From positions 930,001-994,000 of the forward strand of contig NZ_WNXD01000001.1 of the NCBI RefSeq assembly GCF_014172375.1: a DNA stretch of 64,000 bases, given 5' to 3'. Shown here in pieces: positions 55,505 through 64,000 of the stretch. Within the stretch, counting starts at the first letter, position 1, and the number at the start of each line of letters is the position of its first letter. The stretch is from Pedobacter planticolens (GTDB lineage: Bacteria > Bacteroidota > Bacteroidia > Sphingobacteriales > Sphingobacteriaceae). The notes under the pieces were generated by a model that worked only from the letters and a program-made list of their open reading frames with translations, made no database searches and was not told where the DNA came from. A program made the translations under genes and the position numbers.

Positions 55505-56899
55505 TTATAAAGCCTTAACTACAATCGTATCTTTAGCTAAAAATGGAATCTTATAATTTCCAGTATCTAAACTCACCTTTGGCAATAGTTTTTTAATGCT
55601 CGCTAAATCAGCTTTGCTCACCTTAGTTTGATACACATACAAGAACTTTAAATTCTTAAGCTGCTTCAATTGTTCAATACCTTTTAATGAGATGTTTGTA
55701 CCAACCAAGCTCAATGACTGTAATTGATCTAAGCCTTTTAACTGCGCTAAACCTGCATCAGTAATAGAAGTATAATTTAGATTTAACCTTGTTAGATTTT
55801 TACAATTTTTAAATGCACTCAGAGTTTGGTCATTTACTTTTTTATTCTCTAGCTTAAGCCAAAGCAATTGTTTTTCTATCGATTTTATCAAGTCTAAAAC
55901 ATCTTTCCCCATCGCGTCTGCATTGATAAAATTCGCCGACAAATAATTTGTGTTTTGTGCAATAGGGGATATAGTAACACCTTTAGCAGTGAATTTTTTC
56001 AATACTTCTTGATCAACCATATCCACTTCTTCAGTAGGGATATCATTAGATTTAGCTACTTCTTGTGTACTTTCGCCTTTCTGTAAACCTGTTAAAACCG
56101 ATTTAATTCCTTCAGGTTGAGGCAAATCTTTAAATTTCTTCTTAAAATCAGCACCATTATCTATCCACCATTTCAATAACTTAATTTCATTTTCAGTCAG
56201 CTGTGGCTTCTCTTTCGGAGCCATATGATCTTTGTTATCCAAAGGAAGTAACAATCGTCTTATCAGTTCACTTTCTTCAGCTTTGCCCCTCACAATGGTA
56301 TTTCCATCTTCGCCACCTTTTAAAATATAGACTTCTTCATCCAATCGCAATTTGCCTTTTTGTTTTTCACTACCGTGACAACTGTAGCATCTGTTTTTTA
56401 ATAAAGGCTGAATAGCATTTTGATAAACAAAGGCTTCTTGCACATTCGGAATAGGAGGAATGGCCGCACCACTTTTTGTATTCCCTGATTTTAATGGAGC
56501 AGTTAAATAATCAGAACCATGCGTTAAGGAACCACCTAAATGACCGGTTATAGAAATCAATACAATAAGGATTACAGAAATTGTACCCAATACTGCATTA
56601 GATTTTACTTTCTTATAAATTGCAAATAAAATAATGGATAAAACAGCAACACTAATACCCATCCATTGGTGATTACTGACTAGTTTACCATCATAATCTC
56701 CACTATTGGATAAAAAATATCCTGTTAAGCAAGAAACAACAGCACTTAATGCGCCAAGCAACAACATGATAGGAACAGCATGTTTTAAATTAACAAACTT
56801 TGCACTGAACGATAAAAGAATAAAGATGCAAGCAAGAAGCAAAATCCCAATAGGGAGATGCACAAAAACAGGGTGAAAGCGACCAAAAAACTCTAACAT
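55505..56899 (-). CDS. DUF2231/planctomycete-type cytochrome c domain protein with leucine-rich repeats
   Basis: A 464-residue inner-membrane protein. The N-terminal ~150 residues have four membrane segments starting FHPVFVHLPIGILLLACIFI, like DUF2231. A c-type heme motif CYSCH (about residue 172) lies in a planctomycete cytochrome domain (KLRLDEEVYILKGGEDG, WWIDNGADFKKK). Residues about 335-445 form a few leucine-rich repeats (NLTRLNLNYTSITDAGLAQL). It probably transfers electrons in the periplasm. It is the last gene of the four-gene minus-strand operon beginning at 62171, 4 bases after the isomerase-like gene. Confidence 0.82.
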   Translation of the reverse strand: MLEFFGRFHPVFVHLPIGILLLACIFILLSFSAKFVNLKHAVPIMLLLGALSAVVSCLTGYFLSNSGDYDGKLVSNHQWMGISVAVLSIILFAIYKKVKSNAVLGTISVILIVLISITGHLGGSLTHGSDYLTAPLKSGNTKSGAAIPPIPNVQEAFVYQNAIQPLLKNRCYSCHGSEKQKGKLRLDEEVYILKGGEDGNTIVRGKAEESELIRRLLLPLDNKDHMAPKEKPQLTENEIKLLKWWIDNGADFKKKFKDLPQPEGIKSVLTGLQKGESTQEVAKSNDIPTEEVDMVDQEVLKKFTAKGVTISPIAQNTNYLSANFINADAMGKDVLDLIKSIEKQLLWLKLENKKVNDQTLSAFKNCKNLTRLNLNYTSITDAGLAQLKGLDQLQSLSLVGTNISLKGIEQLKQLKNLKFLYVYQTKVSKADLASIKKLLPKVSLDTGNYKIPFLAKDTIVVKAL

Positions 56900-56903
56900 C
56901 TTT

Positions 56904-57836
56904 TTACTGATATCTCTTTCTTAATAAATTCATCATATAAACATTTATTGCCCACTGGTCTGCAACAGGTTGACGCGTATAAGGCAAAGTAGGCATATAA
57001 TCTGGCGGACCAAATTCGGTAAGGATTGTCATTCTTTCTCCTTTTTCTTTTTTGTAAGCAATTACTTTATCCCACCATGCTAAATGTGCTTTTACAGCAT
57101 TTTCCCACTCTGGTGCTCTTGGATCATTTACTTGCGGCCCTTCAGGATGTCCTATTCTAGAATGGATATGATCAACTCTTTTCAATAAGTAATCTATGGT
57201 TTCTTTTTGATCGCCTAGTAAACTTTCATGAACCGCACACCAATGCGAAATATCTAGTGTTAAGCGTAGATCTGCATTCTTTTCTGCAAAATTACGAGTT
57301 ACATGTGCAGCAAACATCATTCTACTCCTATGAGTTTCGTGATAAATAGGAATACCAGATGATTTTGTTTTTGCAGTGGTATAATCTATAAGCTGCTTAT
57401 TCTGCTCATAAGTAAAATAGTCTCGTCCTGAATGGCAATTTACATATACTGGTTTTTGATAAGCATTTGCACAAATCGCATCCAAATTCTTTTTAAACAA
57501 TGCAAAATGTTCATCTGCATTTGACTGATTTCCTGCACATAAAAATCCAATTTGTAGCTTATGTTTTTTCACAGCATCAAAAAGCTCTTTTTGATCTTCA
57601 GGTTTATCAGTCCACCACACTTCAATTCCTTCATATCCTTCTTTTTTTGCAGCGGCACAAAACTCATCTCTGGTTCCATCAAAACCCCAATCGGTTTGCA
57701 TAAACAACAATTCATATCCAGCTTTTGCAGTTATGTTCTTAAATTCATTAGCACTAATATTTTGTATCGGCGCTAAAAGCGATGCTGCAGTTACTACAGC
57801 TGTATTTTGTAAGAATGTTCTTCTGGTTTGGTTCAT
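56904..57836 (-). CDS. Sugar phosphate isomerase/epimerase-like TIM-barrel protein, exported
   Basis: A 310-residue protein with a Tat-type signal (QTRRTFLQNTAVVTAASLLA) and a xylose-isomerase-like TIM barrel: EGYEGIEVWWTDKPEDQKEL, LRLTLDISHWCAVHESL, ILTEFGPPDYMP. His, Asp and Glu residues in these stretches are likely metal ligands. The substrate is unknown; exported relatives are common in Bacteroidota and Planctomycetota carbohydrate clusters. It is separated from the DUF1501 gene upstream by 78 bases with short tandem TTCATT repeats. Confidence 0.8.
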   Translation of the reverse strand: MNQTRRTFLQNTAVVTAASLLAPIQNISANEFKNITAKAGYELLFMQTDWGFDGTRDEFCAAAKKEGYEGIEVWWTDKPEDQKELFDAVKKHKLQIGFLCAGNQSNADEHFALFKKNLDAICANAYQKPVYVNCHSGRDYFTYEQNKQLIDYTTAKTKSSGIPIYHETHRSRMMFAAHVTRNFAEKNADLRLTLDISHWCAVHESLLGDQKETIDYLLKRVDHIHSRIGHPEGPQVNDPRAPEWENAVKAHLAWWDKVIAYKKEKGERMTILTEFGPPDYMPTLPYTRQPVADQWAINVYMMNLLRKRYQ

Positions 57837-57839
57837 CTT

Positions 57840-57912
57840 TTAGTTCATTGGTTCACTAGTTCATTTGTTCATTGGTCATCCTCATATTCAATAATTCTCA
57901 CATTCAATAATT
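57840..57912. repeat. Short imperfect tandem repeats between operon genes
   Basis: Several copies of a GTTCATT(G/T)-like octamer followed by two copies of ATTCAATAATT. Low-complexity; likely a slippage product. No function inferred. Confidence 0.4.
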
Positions 57913-57914
57913 AG

Positions 57915-59426
57915 TTAGGCCACTATCTCCGATATCACTTTCCCAGCAACATCGGTTAATCTAAATGGTCTACCCTGAAAAGGATAAGTAAACTGTTCAT
58001 GATCAAAACCTAACTGATTTAAAATAGTAGCTTGAATATCAAAAGCATCAACTTTTCCGCTTATTGCGCTGTAACCTATTTCATCGGTTTCACCATGTGT
58101 AAACCCTTTTTTAATTCCTCCACCTGCCATCCATATCGTAAATGCTTCTGTATGGTGATCTCTTCCTTTAAATGGATTTTGTATACCATTACGATTCTCC
58201 ATCATTGGCGTACGCCCAAATTCCCCACCCCAAACTACTAGCGTTTCTTCTAATAAACCACGTTGTTTTAAATCGAGCAATAGGGCCGTTATAGGTCTGT
58301 CGATACTGCGGCATTTATTCTTTAATCCAATATTTAATGAATTGCCCGGACTATCACCATGCGCATCCCAACCCCAATCAAATAATTGTACATATCTAAC
58401 ACCCTTCTCTACCAATTTACGAGCAAGCAACACATTATTTGCAAAACATGCTTTACCTGGTTGTGTGCCATACATTTCATGAATATAAGCGGGTTCATCA
58501 TTAATGTTCATCACCTCTGGTGCAGATATTTGCATCCGATAAGCCATTTCATATTGAGCTATCCGCGATAATATTTCTGGATCATTATACTCTTGATATT
58601 GTTGCTCATTAGCTTTATTGATAGCTTCGATAGATGCTTTTCTTAAATCTCTATTCATCCCATCGGGATCTTTTATAAATAGCACAGGATCACCTTCACT
58701 ACGACATTGTACACCCTGATAAACTGAAGGCAAAAAGCCACTTCCCCAAACACTTTTTCCAGCATCAGGAAAACTACCACCGCTAGTTAATACTACATAG
58801 CCCGGTAAATTTTGATTTTCTGAACCCAAGCCATAAGTAACCCAACTTCCCATACTTGGTCTGCCTAATCGTGGCGAACCCGTATGCACTAACAATTGCG
58901 CAGGAGCATGGTTAAATTGATCAGTCTTAACTGCTTTTAAGAAACTAACCTCATCTACCATAGTAGAAAAATGCGGTAAATTATCACTTACCAAAGCACC
59001 ACTTTGTCCATGTTTTGCAAATGTAGCTTGCGGACCAAGCATTTTTGGAACTCCTGTAATGAAGGCGAACTTTTTTCCTGCCAATAAAGATGGGGGACAA
59101 TCCTGCCCATCCATTTTCATCAGTTCTGGTTTAAAATCAAACAACTCTAATTGAGATGGTGCACCAGCCATATGCAAGTAAATTACACTTTTAGCTTTAC
59201 CAACAAATGGTGGCGATTTAGCCAACAAAGGATGTGCAGGGTCATAAGCTATTTTGGTTTGTGGGCTAGAGAAAAAATTGCCACAGCCACCTAATAACGA
59301 ACCCATTGCTAAAGCACCCAATCCCATTGCACTTTCTTTTAAAAAATGGCGACGTGATTGCAACAATGCTTCAGCTTCTTGTGCTTCCTTAATTAATCGA
59401 TAGGCATTTAGTTCATCTCTTGTCAT
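57915..59426 (-). CDS. DUF1501-family exported protein
   Basis: A 503-residue protein. A twin-arginine signal starts with RRHFLKESAMGLGALAMG and ends in a lipobox-like LLGGC, so it is probably Tat-exported and perhaps lipidated. The body is the DUF1501 (sulfatase-like fold) family: YLHMAGAPSQLELFDFKPEL, NHAPAQLLVHTGSPRLGRPS, DWGWDAHGDSPGN, VVWGGEFGRTPMMENRNGIQ. It is almost always encoded next to a DUF1549/DUF1553 cytochrome protein, as here. Its activity is unknown, with proposed roles in polysaccharide or sulfate-ester breakdown. The gap to the upstream gene is 6 bases. Confidence 0.88.
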   Translation of the reverse strand: MTRDELNAYRLIKEAQEAEALLQSRRHFLKESAMGLGALAMGSLLGGCGNFFSSPQTKIAYDPAHPLLAKSPPFVGKAKSVIYLHMAGAPSQLELFDFKPELMKMDGQDCPPSLLAGKKFAFITGVPKMLGPQATFAKHGQSGALVSDNLPHFSTMVDEVSFLKAVKTDQFNHAPAQLLVHTGSPRLGRPSMGSWVTYGLGSENQNLPGYVVLTSGGSFPDAGKSVWGSGFLPSVYQGVQCRSEGDPVLFIKDPDGMNRDLRKASIEAINKANEQQYQEYNDPEILSRIAQYEMAYRMQISAPEVMNINDEPAYIHEMYGTQPGKACFANNVLLARKLVEKGVRYVQLFDWGWDAHGDSPGNSLNIGLKNKCRSIDRPITALLLDLKQRGLLEETLVVWGGEFGRTPMMENRNGIQNPFKGRDHHTEAFTIWMAGGGIKKGFTHGETDEIGYSAISGKVDAFDIQATILNQLGFDHEQFTYPFQGRPFRLTDVAGKVISEIVA

Positions 59427-59432
59427 GATCCA

Positions 59433-62171
59433 TCAATTTTTGGTAATTACTTCATCAAGATTTAACATCGCATTAGCTACTAAAACGAGTGCTGCTTCTT
59501 CAGGTTTATACTTCTTTTGTTTATCGCCCATAAAAGCAGATGCACTAGCACCATCTTTTTTAAACGAGGCAAAGGCTTTTGTATATAAATCTTCAAATAC
59601 TTTTAATCTATTTTGCGGAATAGGTTTGTACAATATCAATTCATATCCTTTTGATATTTTAGATGTACTTGTACTTCCACCAACTTTTTCCATGCGTAGC
59701 GCTAGTTTTCTCGCTAAATCAACATACACACTATCGTTTAGTGTAACTAGGGCTTGTAAAGGTGTGTTGGTTCTAATGCGGCGTGGACTGCAAACTATCC
59801 GCGATGCGCCATCAAAAGCAATAGCCGATGGGTAAGGAGCAGTTCGTTTCCAATAGGTATAAATTCCTCTTCTATATTTATCTTCTCCAGCACTAAGTCT
59901 CCATTTATCGCCATTATAGGGCGAAAACCAAATCCCTTCAGGTTGCCAAGGCATTACTGGTGGACCATACATTTTAGTACTTAATACGCCACAAACCGCT
60001 AAACTCTGATCTCTTAATTGCTCAGCACTTAACCTTATTCGCGAGCCTCGAGCATAAAACTTATTAAACAAGTCTTTCTCTTTTAACTCTTCAGTTACTT
60101 TACTGTCTTGCCTATAAGTTGCCATCATAACCATTTCTTTCAGCATTTTTTTAATGCTCCAGTTATATTTATACATCAACTGGTAAGCCATAAAATCTAA
60201 TAATTCTTGGTGAGTAGGAGCCATGCCTTGCGTACCCATATCCTCTAAAGTTTCAACCAAACCAGCTCCATACAATTGCTCCCACAATCTATTCACCATA
60301 GTTCTAGATACTAACGGATTTCGTTTATCGGTAAGCCACATAGCTAATCCCATTCTATTGTTTGGAGCATTTTTAGGCATAGCGAAGGCTAGAGATTTTG
60401 GTACGCCAACATTTACTTCTTTACCTTTTGATGTCCATGCACCCCGCACAAATACATAGTTTTTGCGGCGCATACTTTCTGGGTTTTCAACCATAATAGG
60501 CGTTGTGGGTACTTGAACATTCATTAAGTCTATAAATGTTTTTTTGTACGATATATAATCTGGCTTACCCACACCTGGAAACTGCTTTGTAAAGTAAAAC
60601 CAATCGAAATAAACCATAAATTCATCAGGGTTTTTAACAGAAGCATTCGTGTATTTTAGGTATACATCTTTTACACCGCTTTGCTTAGCAAAATCTATAC
60701 TAATATTCTGATTTCCCTTTGTAACGTCAGCTTTCCATGATTTGATAAGAGGTCCATTTGGCGAACCTAAATGCAAGCTCATCGTTCCATTTGGCTTCGT
60801 ACAATTATATCTCAAAATCAATTGATCAACACCCTCTAAATTCACACCTTTTAACCTCGCAGCCGAATTGTTTTTAAAATATAAAGCAATGTTATGATTA
60901 CCAATTACCGAATTTACCATTTCATCAGCCGTAGTAGAATTGATGGCTGGCTGTCCAGTCTTTAAAAACAAACTCATTTGATCAGCTCTTTCCTTACCAG
61001 AAACGGTTTTAACCCAACTAATTAAGTTGTTGAATTGATTTTGAAGACTATCATTAAACTTTTTAAATAGGGGATATTCTGCAGATACATCTTCATCTCG
61101 TGTATTATTAAAATACGACATGAATTTATAGTATTCATCATGTTTAAATGGGTCATAAGGGTGAGCATGACACTGCACACAAGAAAAAGTGGTACTCATT
61201 AATCCTTCCCAAGTTGCATTTACCCGATCTAAAACGGCTGCCGTTCTAAACTCTTCATTATTTGTGCCGCCCTCATCGTTGGTAGATGTATTTCTACTAA
61301 ATGCCGTAGCAATATATTGTTCATCCGATGGGTTTGGAAATAAATCTCCAGCAATTTGATCAGTAATAAACTGATTATAGGGCATATCCTTATTATAAGC
61401 CTTAATTACCCAATCTCTATAGCTCCAAATATTTCGATTAGGATCGCTCTCATAACCTTTTGTGTCAGCATAGCGAGCAATATCCAACCACATTGTTGCC
61501 CAACGCTCACCGAACTTAGGCGAAGTCAGCAAACTATCTACAAGTACCTCATAAGCTTTTTGTTCATCTTTAGTATTCAAATAAAACTTCGCTAATTTTT
61601 CCGATGGATAAGTACCAATCAAATCTAAACTTACCCTTCTTAATAAAGTAGCTTTATCGGCAGTTTTAGAAGGTGTTAATTTATTTTCTTCCAGTTTTGC
61701 AAAAATAAATTTATCCAAATCATTGCGCACCCAATCATTATCCACCTCCGGTACCTCCGTAGGTTTTACACTCACATACGCCCAATGATTGCCCCATTTT
61801 GCACCTTGTTTTACCCAAGTACTCAAAATATCTATTTCATCATTGTTCAAAGCTGGGTGCTTGTAAGGCATCCGTTCTTCAGGGTCGTCAGATTTTATTC
61901 GTTTAATAAACTCGCTGCTATCAGGATTTCCTGGAATGATGGCTGGTTTTCCACTTTTAGTATTTGCCAAAGCTTCTTCCCTAAATAACACGCTAAAACC
62001 GCCTTGTTGTTTCACCCCTCCATGACAAGTAATACATTTTTTATTGAGAATTGGTTTAACCTGCGAATTAAAATCAATTTCCTTTTCTGCAGAAAAAAGT
62101 GAAAAAGCAATCAAGCATATTGCTATTAAAGCAAATCCAGATGCAAATAATATCTTTCGTTTTGATAACAT
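59433..62171 (-). CDS. PSD1/DUF1549/DUF1553 planctomycete-type cytochrome c protein
   Basis: A 912-residue protein. An N-terminal membrane/signal segment (ASGFALIAICLIAFSLFSA) is followed by a cytochrome motif C46-I-T-C49-H50 (planctomycete cytochrome C domain), the DUF1549 domain (about residues 150-350; RRVSLDLIGTYPSEKLAK, GERWATMWLDIARYADTKGY, FSCVQCHAHPYDPFKHDEYY with a second CxxCH) and the C-terminal DUF1553 domain (about 615-870; NPLVSRTMVNRLWEQLYGAG, RRIRTNTPLQALVTLNDSVY). It is probably a periplasmic oxidoreductase acting with the DUF1501 partner. First gene of the four-gene unit. Confidence 0.9.
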   Translation of the reverse strand: MLSKRKILFASGFALIAICLIAFSLFSAEKEIDFNSQVKPILNKKCITCHGGVKQQGGFSVLFREEALANTKSGKPAIIPGNPDSSEFIKRIKSDDPEERMPYKHPALNNDEIDILSTWVKQGAKWGNHWAYVSVKPTEVPEVDNDWVRNDLDKFIFAKLEENKLTPSKTADKATLLRRVSLDLIGTYPSEKLAKFYLNTKDEQKAYEVLVDSLLTSPKFGERWATMWLDIARYADTKGYESDPNRNIWSYRDWVIKAYNKDMPYNQFITDQIAGDLFPNPSDEQYIATAFSRNTSTNDEGGTNNEEFRTAAVLDRVNATWEGLMSTTFSCVQCHAHPYDPFKHDEYYKFMSYFNNTRDEDVSAEYPLFKKFNDSLQNQFNNLISWVKTVSGKERADQMSLFLKTGQPAINSTTADEMVNSVIGNHNIALYFKNNSAARLKGVNLEGVDQLILRYNCTKPNGTMSLHLGSPNGPLIKSWKADVTKGNQNISIDFAKQSGVKDVYLKYTNASVKNPDEFMVYFDWFYFTKQFPGVGKPDYISYKKTFIDLMNVQVPTTPIMVENPESMRRKNYVFVRGAWTSKGKEVNVGVPKSLAFAMPKNAPNNRMGLAMWLTDKRNPLVSRTMVNRLWEQLYGAGLVETLEDMGTQGMAPTHQELLDFMAYQLMYKYNWSIKKMLKEMVMMATYRQDSKVTEELKEKDLFNKFYARGSRIRLSAEQLRDQSLAVCGVLSTKMYGPPVMPWQPEGIWFSPYNGDKWRLSAGEDKYRRGIYTYWKRTAPYPSAIAFDGASRIVCSPRRIRTNTPLQALVTLNDSVYVDLARKLALRMEKVGGSTSTSKISKGYELILYKPIPQNRLKVFEDLYTKAFASFKKDGASASAFMGDKQKKYKPEEAALVLVANAMLNLDEVITKN

Positions 62172-62231
62172 TTTGTCAATCGTAATTAAAGCAGAGCTGA
62201 AATAATTTCAGTTTAAAGCTCACCCTTTATT

Positions 62232-63245
62232 CTAATATTTTATAGCAATTTTACCAATCGTTTTACCTGATTCTAATAATCGATGTGCCTCCTTAAAATT
62301 ATCAGCAGTTAATCCTACTAAAGTTTTATTCAAGGTCGATTTTAAAACACCAGCATCAAAAAGCTCACTCATTTTGTTTAAAATATGATGTTGTTCAATC
62401 ATATCATCTGTTTCAAACATAGAACGCGTATACATTAACTCCCATGAAAAACTAACACTCTTTGTCTTTAATAAATTTAATTGTACAGGTTCATTACTTC
62501 CAGTAATAGATGCAATATGTCCCTGTGGTTTAATCAGTTCAACCATGCTATCCCAATACAAATTAGTACTAGCAAAATCAACAATAAAATCTACATATTC
62601 AAATCCTGCATTGCGCACCTCATTAACCAAATCTTTATGGTTTACCACCACATCAGCGCCTTGCTCTTCGCACCAAGCTATAGTTTCTGGTCTAGATGCT
62701 GTCGCGATTACAGTTAGTCCAGCCAATTCTTTTGCCAATTGAATAGCGATTGAACCAACCCCACCGGCACCTCCAATAATTAAAAGAGTTTTTCCTTTAT
62801 CTTTTTCAGGATGAATGCGAATACGATCGAAAAGTATTTCCCACGCAGTAACACCAGTTAAAGGCATTACAGCAGCCTCTTCCATACTTAATGAAACTGG
62901 CTTTTTTCCTACTATACGTTCGTTAATAACTTGATAAGCCGCATTACTTCCCTGCTTATTCAAATCGCCTGCATAATAAACTTTGTCGCCAACACCGAAT
63001 AATGTAACCTCACTACCAATTGCTTCTACTATTCCTGCCGCATCCCAGCCAATAATTTTAGGCGTAGCTAAAACAGTTTCTTTTGCACTATTCTGACGAA
63101 TTTTATAATCTATCGGATTTACTGATACCGCTTCAATCCTTATCAACAGTTCACGACCCAAAGGCTGTGGTATTTCTGTTTCAAACTCAATAAAACTAGT
63201 GGTTTCATTAATTGGTAACGATGTTTTAAATCCAACTGCTTTCAT
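62232..63245 (-). CDS. Quinone-oxidoreductase-like MDR alcohol dehydrogenase family protein
   Basis: A 337-residue medium-chain dehydrogenase/reductase. The N-terminal GroES-like part has IRIEAVSVNPIDYKIRQNSA and GWDAAGIVEAIGSEVTLFGV; the cofactor site is LIIGGAGGVGSIAIQLAKEL (about residues 154-173), which selects NADPH-type use by family. The structural and catalytic zinc cysteines of true alcohol dehydrogenases are not seen, so a quinone or enone reductase is more likely. Monocistronic; a 60-base gap separates it from the cytochrome operon. Confidence 0.85.
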   Translation of the reverse strand: MKAVGFKTSLPINETTSFIEFETEIPQPLGRELLIRIEAVSVNPIDYKIRQNSAKETVLATPKIIGWDAAGIVEAIGSEVTLFGVGDKVYYAGDLNKQGSNAAYQVINERIVGKKPVSLSMEEAAVMPLTGVTAWEILFDRIRIHPEKDKGKTLLIIGGAGGVGSIAIQLAKELAGLTVIATASRPETIAWCEEQGADVVVNHKDLVNEVRNAGFEYVDFIVDFASTNLYWDSMVELIKPQGHIASITGSNEPVQLNLLKTKSVSFSWELMYTRSMFETDDMIEQHHILNKMSELFDAGVLKSTLNKTLVGLTADNFKEAHRLLESGKTIGKIAIKY

Positions 63246-63306
63246 AACCTAATCTATTTTTTAATCGGTAATCATCTCGACAACAAAATACTAAATAGTG
63301 TTGAAA

Positions 63307-64000
63307 TTATTTTAATACTTTCATTAAATCATACCTTTCTCCCTTTTTAGTTTTAAGAACCGCAGTTTTTCCTTGATATTTCACAGTACAACTACCACCA
63401 GCTCTAGCTAAAAGTACAGCAGCAACTAATTTATGATCGCTCCACTTCATATTCAATTCAAAATTGCCCCTTGCTACCAGCCCTTTTACCTCTCCGTCTT
63501 TCCAAGCACTAGGTAAAGCAGGTAAAAGTTCAATAAAATCATCCTGACTTTGTAAAAGCATTTCTGTAATGCCAGCTGTTGCACCAAAGTTTCCATCAAT
63601 TTGAAAAGGCGGATGTGCGCAAAACAAATTAGCATATATTCCACCACCTTTGTTGTAATCCGTACCCGAACCACCAACAGGAGTAATGAAGTTTTGCACT
63701 ATTTTATAAGCATGATCCCCATCTTTTAACCTAGCCCAAAAATTAATTTTCCAAGCCATAGACCATCCAGTCGATTCATCACCTCGAGCAATTAAACTCA
63801 CCTTAGCAGCTTTAGCTAATTCAGGGGTTTTAGCAAAACTAATTTCTTTACCAGGGTGTAAACCAAAAAGCTGAGAAACATGTCTATGCTGATCTTTTGG
63901 ATCATCTCTATCCGTTTCCCATTCCTGCAACTGTCCCCACTTACCAATTTTTGGTTTCAACAAATGAACCCTCAAATCTGAAATATGATTTTTGTAAGCA
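63307..64000 (-). CDS. GH95-family glycoside hydrolase, C-terminal part (cut by the window edge)
   Basis: The frame stays open to the right edge, so the true start lies outside; the Met at 63975 is not the real start. About 230 C-terminal residues are seen. Typical GH95 pieces are DQHRHVSQLFGLHPGKEISF, ARGDESTGWSMAWKINFWAR, HPPFQIDGNFGATAGITEML and ALPSAWKDGEVKGLVARGNF. The family cleaves alpha-L-fucosidic (or alpha-L-galactosidic) bonds in plant or host glycans. The C-terminal strand region (GGSCTVKYQGKTAVLK) is the usual beta-sandwich domain. Confidence 0.88.
   Translation of the reverse strand, partial: AYKNHISDLRVHLLKPKIGKWGQLQEWETDRDDPKDQHRHVSQLFGLHPGKEISFAKTPELAKAAKVSLIARGDESTGWSMAWKINFWARLKDGDHAYKIVQNFITPVGGSGTDYNKGGGIYANLFCAHPPFQIDGNFGATAGITEMLLQSQDDFIELLPALPSAWKDGEVKGLVARGNFELNMKWSDHKLVAAVLLARAGGSCTVKYQGKTAVLKTKKGERYDLMKVLK

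Noticed and set aside
1..64000. tRNA, rRNA, integrase, transposase or prophage genes
   Set aside because: I looked for them because of the defence island and repeats, but saw none; the mobility of the island therefore remains unproven.

Overview
The window looks like a chromosomal segment of a Bacteroidota bacterium, most likely Sphingobacteriaceae and close to Pedobacter. The DNA is AT-rich and starts generally lack Shine-Dalgarno sequences. Gene content fits: a TonB-dependent receptor with an OMP beta-barrel, an ECF sigma factor paired with a beta-barrel anti-sigma-like protein, DUF3857/transglutaminase proteins, a DUF1501/DUF1553 cytochrome operon and a GH95 fucosidase. The genus is inferred from gene content. 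I saw no rRNA, tRNA, CRISPR array or transposase.

Left part (1-16 kb) is a defence island. A membrane KAP P-loop NTPase and a PD-(D/E)XK-nuclease-like protein diverge at 2.0-2.2 kb. A two-gene SPARTA system follows (TIR-APAZ plus short, catalytically dead Argonaute, 5.25-8.18 kb). Next comes a tightly overlapping four-gene operon (8.6-13.4 kb): metallo-beta-lactamase fold, trypsin-like protease, small middle component and Rad50/SMC-like ABC ATPase, which resembles an ABC-three-component conflict system carrying a protease/MBL payload. A convergent FRG-domain gene and an unrecognised 432-aa gene complete the island. Two ~155-nt structured repeat copies, each ending in a terminator-like hairpin, lie at 4.65 and 15.86 kb and bracket the SPARTA/ABC part.

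The stretch 16-22.6 kb is mixed: a lipoprotein, a truncated XRE regulator, a small secreted protein, a TonB receptor, a DUF1826-like gene and a decayed L-arabinose isomerase pseudogene.

The stretch 22.6-46.5 kb is a surface-glycan locus of seven transcription units. It contains an initiating sugar transferase, an ABC exporter, six glycosyltransferases, a Wzx-type flippase, two polymerase/ligase-like membrane proteins, three radical SAM enzymes, three methyltransferases, an amidohydrolase and a nucleotidyltransferase. It ends in an ECF sigma factor and its membrane partner. By eye, every one of the seven units, including the sigma gene, carries the same promoter: RGCAACY, exactly 16 nt, then CGT or CGA, 26-71 nt before the start codon. 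This is direct sequence evidence for a dedicated, autoregulated sigma regulon spanning the whole locus, and it is the most striking observation here.

The right part (46.7-64 kb) holds a TPR/MORN-repeat protein in an operon with an intact and a catalytically degenerate DUF3857-transglutaminase protein, a sensor histidine kinase, a four-gene planctomycete-type cytochrome/DUF1501 operon, a quinone-oxidoreductase-like MDR enzyme and the C-terminal part of a GH95 glycosidase running off the edge.
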